A stretch of DNA of 64,000 nt from Atriophallophorus winterbourni (taxonomy: Eukaryota; Platyhelminthes; Trematoda; Plagiorchiida; Microphallidae), in NCBI GenBank assembly GCA_013407085.1, contig JACCGJ010015052.1, positions 1-64,000 on the forward strand, read 5' to 3'. Below, in pieces: positions 25,140 to 36,800 of this stretch. Each line of letters opens with the position of its first letter. Positions within the stretch are counted from its first letter, which is position 1. The notes under the pieces were generated by a model, which did not search any database, was not told where the DNA came from, and saw only the letters and a program-made list of their open reading frames with translations. The position numbers were made by a program, and so were the translations under genes.

Positions 25140-26619
25140 CAAAATACATTTTAGTGGGTTTTCAAACAGTGAATGAACTACAAACGTAATTAAACCGATT
25201 ACCAATGGCTTCCGATTATGACGTTGATTTCAACTTGCGTTACGAATTAAGTAGTAGAAATATGAGTGCACACCCAAACGTGAAATAACAGCGGAAATTG
25301 AAGCACACAGAATCACATCTCGATTGCGCTTTGGGTTGGAAGAATTACGGATGTGAAGTGTGCATGCAAAAAGTGTGACTTACCGGGGCAACGTAATTTC
25401 ATGTAGCAATCAACAATACCCTAGTATTGGTTTCGTAGCTAAGTGTTTCAACAGCAACAATGTTGAGTAGTGTTTTCATGGGGCACAGATATTTTTATTT
25501 GCAGACAGCATCAAGTGACTCTCTCAAGAACAATGTGTATTATGACGAAAGGAGGAGTGTTTCCATGTCTAATATGGAAATATTTTGTAACTTTTGAAAA
25601 TGCAACCCATGCGGTGAACAGAATTCCAGGTATTGCCATAGTACATTATTCCCCTTGTAGCTTGAATGCTAGGAAAGAATGTGAGGATAATATTGTATTC
25701 TTCGAATTGCAAATGCAGGTAACCAAGCAGCTTGCATGATTTCACGGCGAAATGGAGCGAGTCCTTACCAAATCACCTTTTTTGAATTCTTCATACACTG
25801 TAACTTAATAAACACTGTGCGTATTTGAAGCTGTAACATCCTATGGGTTTTAGACGATTAAACACCACGAAGTGCCTCGAGATATCTTTATTATGTACCT
25901 TAAACCCGAAACGGCATTGCAGTGAAAATAAACACTGGTGTCAAGACTCAAAAAGTCTAGTGAAGAGATCAAATTAGAATAAACGAAGCACCACTGGTAA
26001 TATGCAATAAAATTTAACGTTTTTCATATCAACGTTGAAGGACGAAATTAGAAAATATTCAACCGCGTTATTTTGATAAAGGCTGGGAAACCGCTGGGAA
26101 ACCGGAATGAACACAAACTAGTCTTCAGAACTAACACTTGAACCGATGTGTAAAGTTCCCTAAACGAAAAGTGTCACATTGCCGAGAATCTTACCCTGCA
26201 AGGCGATTAGATTCAAAGAAGTAAATCAAAACGGCATGTTGTCAGAAATAGTGAGTTTTCATACTTAATCAGATCTCTAGGACCGGTGCGTATCTTCCCT
26301 TTAACTAGGACGTATTTTTCCGGCCATAGTCGTTCCACTTGGGCATGTTAGGAATGAGGGCTAAACATATATTTCCCAAATATTAAGTCACCGATTGGAT
26401 TCGAAACCGGACTCATTTATTTCAAATCGGCCGCTGGTGTGCCAGAAATACACCAAAACTCATTCGTTAGCCGTAACATTAGAACTCGAGATCACGGAAT
26501 ATATTTCACCGAATTCGCAAGTGATTGATGTATTCATGTTCGAACAGGGTTAGCTTTGTCAATCTCATCCAGGCTTTTTACAATTCCATAACTATTGCTA
26601 GTGGAACATCATCATGTAA
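25140..26619. other. Intergenic, nothing recognised
   Basis: One plus-strand frame at 25,470-25,739 is open but shows no motif. No RNA gene or transposon protein was seen. Confidence 0.35.
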
Positions 26620-26664
26620 TCATTTCTCAATGAATGCGAACGCACGAAACTGGTCGTGGAGTGT
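26620..26664 (+). ncRNA. Hammerhead-ribozyme-like motif (e), decayed
   Basis: A degraded core (TCAATGA at 26,627-26,633 in place of CTGATGA), a short TGC/GCA stem, CGAAAC at 26,645-26,650, then TGGTC and GTGGAG. It is clearly the same repeat as the other copies but has lost core bases. Confidence 0.35.
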
Positions 26665-26878
26665 GATGGATTTCATTGAAATGTGAATACGTTATAAACC
26701 AATAACTTTTGATATTCATGTATTTCCGGTTCGATTGACCCTCGTTAAAATGACTGTTATTTTGACACGCGCAGAGTTGAAAACAAACTGTATACGAACA
26801 GCCACATTCATGATATTGACAACCGTCTTTAGAACCGACAATTTCTTGAATGTTACCAATGGATAAAGGCTTTAAACG
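26627..26878 (-). CDS. Candidate terminal exon of the GST gene (weak)
   Basis: After GATCAG (minus strand) the frame opens in phase 0, the phase needed by the last confirmed GST exon (ending at 30,739). It starts RLKPLSIGNIQEIVGSKDG, which can be placed against the arginine-starting last helix of mu-class enzymes. What follows is cysteine-rich and unlike any GST tail I know. It would imply a 3.9 kb intron and could be a chance frame. Confidence 0.2.
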   Translation of the reverse strand, partial: RLKPLSIGNIQEIVGSKDGCQYHECGCSYTVCFQLCACQNNSHFNEGQSNRKYMNIKSYWFITYSHFNEIHHTPRPVSCVRIH

Positions 26879-27179
26879 CTGATCAAATTTCAAAACCAAT
26901 TAGTGAATTGAGCTGTTTTTACTGGTTAAAAGTAGTGGTCATGTTCTAGCAAATCAACGAATCGAGTTGCATTCATTCTTAAAAGCAATGCCTCCAAACA
27001 CTTAATCCATTTAAAACACTATTAGTAACCATGATAATGTTCGTAATTTCGATTGATTAAACCGTTTTCAGACAGCGGATACATAGCGGCACATTGTGCA
27101 GTTTGCAAGCCAAGTGACCCGAAACCCGTACGTTTGCGATTTGGGGAAGTTTGCTGAACCTTAATTCCCACCATACTCA

Positions 27180-27490
27180 TGTGTAGAGGGGCGGTAGCTC
27201 GAAAAATGACTGCGGCACCCTTTCAAGTGGGTGACAACATATGACCTGTATCGATTCGTGCAAAGCAAGCCAGACTCGTATGGTCTGAAGATCCAGCACA
27301 ATTGTATTTTATCAGCCTCAAAGATGGGCTTTGTACCGACTACATCTGCAGAGGGCATACTTAAATTCACCATTGTTAAAAGTGAAGAAAATAGCTTTAT
27401 TCTTGTTCACGAGTTTATATTCATGAACAAAGCATCAGCAAGTTTTGTCATGCTATATGCTTTTTAGACCATTAAATTGAATTGAAGTGA
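27180..27490 (+). mobile_element. Possible DDE transposase scrap and LINE tail
   Basis: The frame at 27,231-27,467 reads FVQSKPDSYGLKIQHNCI and SASKMGFVPTTS. The KP-x-x-Y-G-L/I-K pattern followed by a G-F/Y strand resembles the middle of PiggyBac-type transposases. At 27,450-27,485 the sequence GCTTTTTAGACCATTAAATTG is the same 3' terminus that ends the LINE at 45.1 kb. Both calls are weak because the segments are short. Confidence 0.3.
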
Positions 27491-27560
27491 TACAACAGAC
27501 AGTACGAGCCAAAATTATATGCATCTAAGTATTGTGGTGCTCACATCCACATTCCCATCC

Positions 27561-27612
27561 CTTACACACCACTACCGGTTTCAGGCTGTTTGCCATCGTC
27601 AGGTTCGAATAC
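27561..27612 (-). ncRNA. Hammerhead-ribozyme-like motif (d)
   Basis: On the minus strand: CTGACGA (27,602-27,596), stem II GGC-AAACA-GCC, TGAAAC, then CGGTA and GTGGTGTG. The stem differs from copy (b) at both sides (GGC/GCC against GTGC/GCAC) while the AAACA loop is unchanged. The flank is unrelated to the palindrome next door, so this is a second subfamily. Confidence 0.45.
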
Positions 27613-27887
27613 GCGCAGATTAGTTGACCTCAAAAGTGGCATAGCATTAACCGTTTATACACGTAGGCTACTATGGACTGTCGAAGTAACAAATATTTTG
27701 GAACCCTGGTGGTTTCAATGCAGCCGTTAAATTTGACCCTTTAATTCACTCGATGGTTTCTTTCGTTTATATTCTAAAAACAGGGCTGCATATTCGGAAT
27801 TGTCAAACGCGTTCAAGGGTATACCTCATATTTGATTGCGAAACCTAAAGGAAAAATAAATCCTTATTCGCAAGCATTCTAACACAC

Positions 27888-27938
27888 ACACACCTCACGA
27901 CCGGTTTCGTGCTGTTTGCACTCATCAGGTAGGGACAG
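27888..27938 (-). ncRNA. Hammerhead-ribozyme-like motif (b), best copy
   Basis: On the minus strand: CTGATGA at 27,928-27,922, perfect stem II GTGC-AAACA-GCAC, GAAA, then ACCGGTC with predicted cleavage between 27,899 and 27,898. The next bases GTGAGG pair with CCCTAC in front of CTGATGA at five of six positions. All core positions of a type I hammerhead are present. Stem III is the self-complementary ACCGGT, which suggests action as a dimer, as in other minimal hammerheads. Confidence 0.55.
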
Positions 27939-28289
27939 TAAGATCAGGATCCTCATGCGCTTGAAACAGTGGAAGAATGGTAAACAAGTTACGCTTGTCA
28001 ACCACTGTTGGGTAAGGTTTGCACGACCGACCTGTTCAATCACATGTGCCCACAAACATGTAGATGGGTTAGACCAATCGGCTTGAACAAAACATCATCA
28101 TTTGCATGTATTTACATCACATATGCAAATGAGGACTTTTGTTTCAAGGCCATGGGTTAAACCCTATTTACATGTGTAGGCAAATGTGATTGAACAGGTT
28201 GGTCGTGCAAACCTTACTCAACAGTGGCTGACAAGCGTAACTTGTTTACCATTTTGACACTCCCTCAATGCATGCGGATGCTGATCGTA

Positions 28290-28337
28290 CTATTCTTAAC
28301 TGATGAGAGCAAACAGCACGAAACCAGTTGCGGTGTG
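28290..28337 (+). ncRNA. Hammerhead-ribozyme-like motif (c)
   Basis: CTGATGA at 28,300-28,306, stem II GAGC-AAACA-GCAC with one mismatch, GAAAC, then CAGTT and GCGG. The predicted cleavage triplet is GTT. Stem I pairing is poor. It lies in the right arm of the palindrome. Confidence 0.4.
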
Positions 28338-28367
28338 ACAAAAATGCAGGCAAATAAGGATTTTTTA

Positions 28368-28470
28368 TATTTCAAGACCATAGATTTAAGCCCATTAACG
28401 TGTGTGGGCACATGTGATTGGATAGGTCGGTCGTACCAGCCTTATCCAACAGTGGCCTAAAAGGAATATG
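28368..28470 (+). repeat. Third partial copy of the palindrome unit
   Basis: This repeats the order found in the right arm in direct orientation: TTCAAGACCATAG, GTGTGGGCACATGTGATTGG, ATAGGTCGGTCGTACCAGCC, TTATCCAACAGTGGC. The unit therefore exists in at least three tandem or inverted copies here. The ribozyme-like part is missing from this one. Confidence 0.65.
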
Positions 28471-28479
28471 TTGCTATAG

Positions 28480-29320
28480 ACTGGTATGCTGAACAGTTGC
28501 CGACCATATAACCAGGCACCTCTTCGTGGTAATTAAACCATCTCGATGGGCCTTGAGAAGGAAAACGTTCAGTAGATGCATTGAAACAATTCAAAGGAAG
28601 TGTCAAGCGAAGAAAAACAGTAGGCTGAAAAACCATCGATCGAGAACAGGTTATTTATGACAGCAAATTATTAATTATCATAATTAACACAAGCGTAATT
28701 TGTTTATCATAATTGTCGTTAGTAACAATGTTATAGTGTATCATAAGCAACCCGAATCATCGAAAAATATACGGAGGATAGCGAGACCATCAGTTCCCTG
28801 TTCCCCATGCAGCCATTTTGTTGTTAAATGGCAGTTCCTTGACGCGTGGAGAGTTCATGTAGGCAGCAATCCGAGGGAGCGCCTAGAGTAAAAGATCGAA
28901 CAAAATGAGCCAATACACGAGAGCAAAATAACGTCATAATAAAGGAAGCACGTTGTGAGATGTTCACAAATTACTGGGGATAAAAAGTAATGCTCAATAC
29001 GATAAGAGACGAAGAAAAACAGTCAGCAAAACCAATCTCCGGATCAAACGGAACGGGTGACAGCATGTGGAGCGTCCAGCAGAGAAAACAGTGTGAGGAT
29101 TCCGTATGTGGGAATTCAGTGAGCTAATTGAAGGTAATACTGGAACGCTGCTAAACGTAATAGAAAACATCTGAATATGAGGAATTTAATCAAGACGCTA
29201 ACCAGCAGCAGCTTCCCACGATTAGGGTTGTTGTATGTCTAATACACGAAGTAGATCTTATTCTGAAGAGCATGAAGTTCTTGTGCGAGGCGGGCTACTC
29301 TAGAATAAACACAGAACATG
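28480..29320. other. Intergenic, nothing recognised
   Basis: Purine-rich plus strand, no splice-bounded exon and no transposon protein seen. Confidence 0.35.
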
Positions 29321-29326
29321 TTGGCT

Positions 29327-30090
29327 TCCATTTGTTAATGTCGACAATGGATGCACATCACAAGCGCGTGAGACTTTCAGGAGCTAAAGCGATTCCAATG
29401 ACTAAACATTCCGATTCAGGAGGAAGAATTTCTCTCGCAGTGTTAACAACGATAACCAATATTCGATCAATCGCCCACTGATGGCGTTACCTATGCTTAG
29501 CAGCTCTTGACCAGCTTGAACATGACTCGTTTACAGTGCTTCCAAAGTAACAAGGTCAACAGTAAGTTGTTGCTGACTCTTAGGGTTAATTTTAAGAGCT
29601 TACATTTCTCTTTTGCAAACTTTCTTGTAAAGCATGTTCGGTCTATCAAAAGGTCGAGTTCCGGATTTCAAATGACCATAGATAGTAGATATTTGAAATT
29701 ACGACAAGTTTTCATTCAGAACACATGACTCAGACAGCGCAGTTGGCGCTGCTGCAGCGGGGAGAACATAGTCTGTAGACCAGCTTTTAAAAGCACTTCT
29801 GTATTTGTTACTTTTTACATTCCAGACAAATTCAGGATTCAATGGATGCATTTTAAATAAAAGCATTCAACTCCCTTTCGTGTCTTGCGTGGATGATCCA
29901 GGTTTCGCCACCATACAGTACAGCATTTCGTACGCCGGCACTATATACCATCAACTTTATCCTTGTAACCAATTTACGGTTGTCCCAGACATGGGAAATC
30001 ATACGGAAGCTGTTCTGTGAATCCGCTTATTAATCTGTGTCTAGCGAAAGGCTATCCGCAATGGTTTAACCAAGACATATGAAATGAGGC
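29327..30090 (-). mobile_element. Family A LINE C-terminal fragment
   Basis: The minus strand parallels 1,930-2,730. The ATTGCGGATAGCCTTTCGC block, MVYSAGVRNAVLYGGETW, an ARHERELNAF block, KAGLQTMFSPL and a 3' part with REILPPESECLVI (compare GEIVPPESDCLAI at 2.6 kb) are present in order. It ends near 29,327. Several stops and indels show it is old. Confidence 0.75.
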
Positions 30091-30384
30091 ACAAATCAAA
30101 AACAACTACTCGGTCAGGATGCATAATTCCATCACCCAGAAGGTTCCTTCAGCAACGTATATTCATCCATTTTGACTCAACTTATCTAGGCAATGCGGTA
30201 ATTGAACTGTTTAAATCAGAATATCTCGGTGAGATTATACGTACCACTGTCGGCTGTGGTACTTCATCAAAATTATATGAACTTTTAAGCAATAGCTCAA
30301 AAATACAATTGCGAAGTCATCATCAGCACGATCACCGGGAACAGCATTATACCGTAACAACTTAAAATACTAAAAAGTTGAGAA

Positions 30385-30470
30385 ATGATGGGGCATGAAA
30401 AGCTACTGAACCTGTAGAAGCTTGGACATAGACATATCGGGATGAAGTGCCTACGCCTAGAATCATTGTC
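30385..30470 (+). repeat. Short interspersed repeat, family N, copy 1
   Basis: The block GATACTGAACTTGTAGAAG, AGACAYAYCRGGATG, GTGCCTACRCCT is shared with 31,240-31,330 and 31,410-31,495. No protein or tRNA-like head was recognised. Confidence 0.55.
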
Positions 30471-30738
30471 GCGCATCATAACAAGCTTTTTTGCCACTTA
30501 CCTTAACAACATGTACGATTATATAAAAAGTTTCAAAAGATTTAAGCTATATCATGAAGAGCAAAATGCAACTGAAACCACTAAAAATGCTTTGACACTA
30601 TAAAAATGACTCCACTAACTGTTGATTGCCAGACAGTTCAAAAGAGCGCAACGTAACACCGAAACACAAGTTTCCGCGCAGTTACAAAATGTACAAAATA
30701 AGTGGTATACATAAAATAATTCATTAATCAAAGCTTAC

Positions 30739-30849
30739 CATGAAATTTGACAGCAATTTCTGCAAATTTGGAAAATTGTCCAGACAGTCAGGTTGCAATG
30801 CCTTGAGCGTATTCAACACGTCACACAAATTGAAATCCGGATAATCAAT
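30739..30849 (-). CDS. GST: GST exon 7
   Basis: Acceptor GATTTTCAG, donor GTAAGC, 37 codons in phase 0. IDYPDFNLCDVL aligns with the mu-class VTYVDFLAYDVL block and CLDNFPNLQKLL with CLDAFPNLKDFI. The upstream frame stays open, but this acceptor is the one that gives the ungapped match. Confidence 0.9.
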
Positions 30850-33800
30850 CTGAAAATCGGACATATTAATCCCATTTGTGCTGAAAACACGTTTCCATAG
30901 AGAATAAAATATTATTAGTTTGAGGAAGTAGAAATTGAAGTACATCTCGCAACTTCGAAACACGATTTATCAGTGGCAAGTCAAGCATTCGTGTTTGTCT
31001 GCAAGACGTTCGCCCGTCTAATCACTTCCGCATGATGCACCAAATCATAAGCCTGGATCCGTACCATCAGAAACTTAACACGGACTGAGATACTGTCAGG
31101 TTGCGCAGGTTTAGATAAGTACGAGAAAGGGAAAATAGCAGTGAATTTATAGCGTATTTCCGCGCTATTAAGGGCAGTATTAGACCGGTGTCAATTATCG
31201 AGTGCTTCACTGCCACATGTTAAAATCCTGGAAAGTTAGGGAGTGGTGGGACCTAAAAAGGATACTGAACTTGTAGAAGGTTAGATACAGACACACCAGG
31301 ATGGGGTGCCTACACCTCAAACAACAGATCATCATCACCATCGGAGACAAACATCGAATGTTCGATTGCCATATAACCACGACACAATAAAATTCTAAAC
31401 AGACGAGGAAGGTCAGGACTCAGGAAGCCGCGAAATTTGTAGAAGGGTTAGCACAGATATACTGGGATAAGCTGCCTACAAGTCGAATGAAACGCCTGCA
31501 ATTTAGTTTCCTGAACGAGTAGAACGACATCGGAATTACGGTTTCAGCATGCTTCCTATTGATATATACTTCATTTGACAACATACAAGATTAGGCGACC
31601 ACTTCAGGATACCTAAAGTAAGAGCGGTTTTGAAACATATCCTCAATTGTAACTAGCCTCCGCGCTATCAGATCGCGAAGGCCAAACCCGAAAGGTGGAC
31701 ACCGTCAACATTAGAAAGGTTATCTATTGAGTTCTTGTGTTATCTGCACCACGTGACGAATTGACCACCCCAAGTCAAATGCTAATTTTGAGGCGGTGTC
31801 AAAAATCAGTAGTTCAGCATCCAAAAAACGTGATCAGGTTCAGGTTTACCTGCTCATCGATGCATATGCGACTGTACTTCCCAACTTCCAAAAAATAAAG
31901 AGGACAATGAATGTCAAATTTTTCAGGACCCCGTATGTGCCTTGCCGTAAGTTTCAAGTTTACCACACGTACAGTAATATATCCCGAAAGGTCGCTCTGT
32001 TGACTCTTTCTATGAATAATAGTTATCGTACAATTTGACGATAGAGACGACCTCGCTGATAGAATGCTACGATTGCTACAGAAATGTAAATCTTATGTAA
32101 GAACAGAATAAGAAAGATGATATTACATGAATATGATATGATATGAACATAATATTACATGAATATGATTAAGGGGAGAAATTAAAATAAGGAATAACTA
32201 TTCCAGTTGGTTTGCTTTATGAAAGATGAGCAGCCGCTTCGCTAATGTGTAGATTTACGACTCAGAAATATTCGGAACGCAAAACGTTCATCGAACAGAC
32301 TCTTTGGATAAAACTTTCCTCTTGGAATTTTTCACTGAATCAGGCCGATAGGCCGATTGGTGGTCATCTCCGGTTTCATGAACAAGCGACAGTAGCGTGA
32401 ATACTTTATTCATTAGACAGTGTAAAATTCCGAAAAAAGTATTCCTACTTCTGTGGGGATCTATTTTACACCTGAGAAAAGTGGGGAATTACGGCTAAGC
32501 ACATTTCCGGAATGCGAAACGGCGATAGGTTTGAACTCGAGCCCATTCACGAAGGACACGTGTTAGTACTACGCCAATTCATCTCAGAATGTTTAAATAA
32601 AGTCATTCTTCTTCTTCTTCAATTAACCAGCAATATCCCACTTTCATTTTTTCATTTTTTCTTATACATCTCTCTAGGCCTGGACAACCCCACAGTAATT
32701 CAACCTATGCGCAGTCTCTGACTCTGCGGCACTTTGCCTGAATCTAGACTTGTGATCTCATACATACATACATACATACATACATACATACATACATACA
32801 TACATACATACATACATACATACATACTGGGGCTAATCAAACACAGTCCAATAGCCATGACCCTAAACAATCAAGTAACAATCCATCAATGCTAGCAGAA
32901 ATAGTCTATCTTGCAAAACATGCGAGATACCAAAACATCAAACATTATTGAGGAAGAAAAGTGATACCGACGACTGCAATACCAACCAAGCAATCATCTT
33001 GCATATCGGCAATCTGTTTCACATACGACTGCAGGAGCGAATGGATGAATAGGATATCGACTTCTTAAAGTATGGAGAGAAGTGTCTGGAACGGCATATG
33101 CGAGAGTAGGGATGGACACTCCAACACAAACGGTTTAGTCCGTTGGAATGGTTGTACTTCGGAAGACGCTTACATTTGCTGAAAGTATTGCCAGACTCAG
33201 AGACCCACAAACGGATTGGCCGACCGGCTATCAACATGTCTCGGTTAAATTCAATTTTTGGGCAATCGAAAGCTAAAGGTTAAGATAGTATGGAACGCGT
33301 GCGTACTAAACACAATATTCCACAGCGTGTTCATTCTGAAACAAATTCTATAGAATAAAAAACGGTCGTCTTCCGAAAGATTAGGAAGGCGACACTGGGT
33401 AGGCCGCGCCCGTGGTACAACGAGGCTCATAAAAACGGTATGAAAAATCGCAATATTGAAAATGGGGCTGTAAAAACTTGTTTTTGACCGCTTTCTTTGA
33501 AGGCAAAGTGTAAGGTGTGTATTGAACGAAGATTTAGCTGACAGCCTGCAAATGGCTCCGATCAACCGCGTACGGTGGTGCAACAGTGTGTAACTCTCGA
33601 ATTGGAGTGCAGTTATGAGAGTGGAGTATAAGATCTTCATGCACTTAATATGTACGTCTATGCTCGACATCGACCGAAGGATACTAAATACAAATTCAAA
33701 CGTTAAGTTCCAGTTAATATGAGGAACGATAGTAGAGAGAACAACAGGTGGGGTCTTCAATCTCTCTTGCACGGATGTGCAATCGTGCAGCATTTCTGTG

Positions 33801-36800
33801 CTGTACGGCTAACATCGTGCTAAATTGATTGCCCAACGGTAGTGAGCTGCAAGCTGAAACACGCTGGAGTCTCACTACCATTTCTATTTCTATTTCCGCC
33901 TCATATCTGTCTAGGCCTGGGCAACCTGACAGTATCTTAGCCCACATTCAGTCTCTGACTGTGCGGCACTTTGCCTGGATCAGGCTTGTGCTTTCATACC
34001 ATACCATATACCATCAATCTCTGAGACAGGCAGCGGTCAGACCAAATATGCGCAGAGAAAAAAGTGGAGAAAAAAGTCGTTTGACGATTAGGCTTAATGA
34101 GTAAATCTCGCAGGTCAGTAACACAAAAGATTTAGCGTGAAAAATGTTTTGTGGGGAGGTCAAAGTACGTCTATGCTAAGCTATAATGCCTGTTATTGCG
34201 AAATGTCGAAGTAGCAAAACTTATTCCCGGGGATTTGTTCAATATTAGACGACCATCGTCAAACGAACATTATGGTAATTCTTTTAGTGAAGATACAATA
34301 CCCACGAATCTCGCAAGCGAAGTCAGATAAACTCAACGAACAGTCATTTATGCCCACTGGGTAGGATGGCTTGAAATTGGAAATTTTATAAATTCACGGT
34401 GATAAATTGTCAATCCAATTCAGCTTACCTTATCACCTGAGATCCATTGATGTTTCTTCAAATAATTTTCAAACATTTGAAGACCTTTTGGTAAATTTTG
34501 CAGAAAACCAGGTTTCAATTTTTCCTAGTGTAAGATATAGAATGATTATTTTGAGGATTAACTTAATTCAATGAACATTCAAACATTCACCATGGATAGG
34601 AACGTGTTTAATTGAGCAAATCTGAGCGAACAGTTATGTTGAAATAGCGGTGGCATAATGAAAACACACACGACTTTAAATTGAGATGTCTATGGTAGAA
34701 AAAACCCAAGCAGTTGAACGTTTGGAAAATGTGTTAAACCTTTATTTCTCACGTTAATCAATTGTGAACCGACTAACGACAAATCTAGAAGAGTCAAAAG
34801 TACAGCTTATCAACTCATCTACAAGTATGTGCAATCGTGCAATACATTGTGCTGTGCTACGTTGATTTACCACTGGTACTTAGCTTAACACGAGAAAACC
34901 TTGGCATCTAAATACCATTTACCTTACATCTTTCTAGACTCATGAAGCGTGACATCATCTAAAACCACGTACAATCAATGACTGGATCCAGGCTTACGAT
35001 TTGGTACATAAATACATACACCACTGTTATCACAACACTGTAGACGGATGTCTGCGAATGAAACCGGAGGTAAGCATGACCCAATGAGCCATATCGCAAA
35101 AAACGCTAATACGGCAATACACAAACCAGTCCAATGATCGGAAGCAACGATCAACTACTTTACAGGCCCCGTTCAAAATCAAAATTCGTTGAAAGAGTAT
35201 ACGGAGCATTTTACAAACACAAAGAACCACAGCAGATGTGTGATACACTGTATGATTAGTAAAGGAAAGTTAACATATTTAAAAGCTAGAAAATTCGTAC
35301 TACAATCTTGAGATGAAAAACTAAAGCACCTTGTCTGGTGTAAAATGAGAGTTGACGGAACGCATTCAGGAAATAAATAGACTTAAGCAGATTGTAAATA
35401 GCATGATAGTAAGCATCAGAACGATTGGTTAACAGACAAGCAATAATACCGATGTTTTTATTCGCTTTCAGGGTCTGATGAAATTAACTATCGAATGATA
35501 ACAGTCTATGAAACAACAATTATTTGCAATGATTAACACAATTATTAACAACGTCATGAATTGGATAAATTTACTTACAAAGTCAGGGTTATAGAATACA
35601 GACACCATGCTCCAACGAATATCATCAACGGCACCATTTATCATTGCAAGTGTCGCGCGCTCCTTTGCATTGCTGCCGCCTGAAATGTACAATAAAAATT
35701 TAATAAAATAACATATTTAGCGACAACGATAGGTGCTGCTAATGCACTGAAAAACCTGGATATTTTAGCTTTTGAAGTTCAGCTGGAACATGTGGTATGT
35801 GTGCGTATGAAATCACAAGCGTAATCCAGGCGAGGTGCCGCACCCTCATAGACTACACGTTGATAAGATACTGTCAGGTTGCCCAGGCCTAGACAGGTCG
35901 CAGTGCCGGTAGCAAACAAATTTTGACAGTTAGAAGGGAGTATAGAAGTATTACACGATTGCCCACATGCACTTATAGCGGGATCTGATCGTCTTAAAAA
36001 GTCGTTGAGCCATGCGCAGCACCAAGACTCGTGAAAGAATAAAGACGTTGCAACATGTAGGCAACCCTACGATGCCCTGTTATATAAGCGAAACCAGAAA
36101 ACAAGAATTCTATATGAGCTCTTTCGTGTACTGAAAAATAGCCATCTCATCGGATATCCCCGGAACTTAGATGCGACTTTGAAAGTATGCCTTCTTTTTT
36201 AATCACAAAACATTTCCAAACGTTTCTTGAACACAGGCGAACCAGAATAACTGTGATCTCTGGATTCAAGCAGTGGCAGTAGATAGATACGGCACAGATC
36301 GTTTACATTGGAACACAGGGTTGATATTTTCTTTTGGGATGAATAACAGCTTGCGTTTGCTACATTTACCAATTTATTTTGCAGGCATGTTTGCGGACTC
36401 TCGCATTATTCCACCTTGCTTGTTGTTAGGCGCTACGGTTGATTGTAAAAAGGATGTCATACATTAGACAAGTAACGTGATAATTATCGTTAAGTTTTTG
36501 TAAAGGATTTGGAATCACAGCTGTCCAGGCAGCCCGTACGGAACCATCATAGATACTGGCGGCAGTCTGTTTCCTAGGGTTCAATTCTGTGAAACCAATT
36601 TTCACTAGAGTTTAGGGAAGATAATTGTGATGTTCAGTGCAGTGACCGCCTGCAATCGAATAGATTGCTTATTAATATGGACCATCCTTATGTGTAGACT
36701 TCGAGCGACCAACCTTTTCCTCAAATTAAGCAAGCTCTAGTTGTCATGTCCAAACTGGTGATGAACAGATATAGCTCTTGGCTGTTGAACGCAGATCACT

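Larger units (their letters stand above)
27857..28372. repeat. Large palindrome with hammerhead-like motifs in both arms
   Basis: The left arm (about 27,857-28,100) and right arm (about 28,125-28,372) are inverted copies. Shared blocks in the same order include CCTTATT, the ribozyme-like core, ATGGTAAACAAGTTACGCTTGTC, CCACTGTTG, GTAAGGTTTGCACGACC and CCTGTTCAATCACAT. The short centre is itself palindromic (TTTGCATGTA facing CATATGCAAA). Arm identity looks high by eye with a few small indels. No protein is encoded. The element is read as a head-to-head pair of a short non-autonomous retroelement. Confidence 0.8.

Noticed and set aside
29272..30020. Three plus-strand frames of 69-73 codons
   Set aside because: They lie opposite or beside a minus-strand family A LINE fragment, which explains the sequence better.
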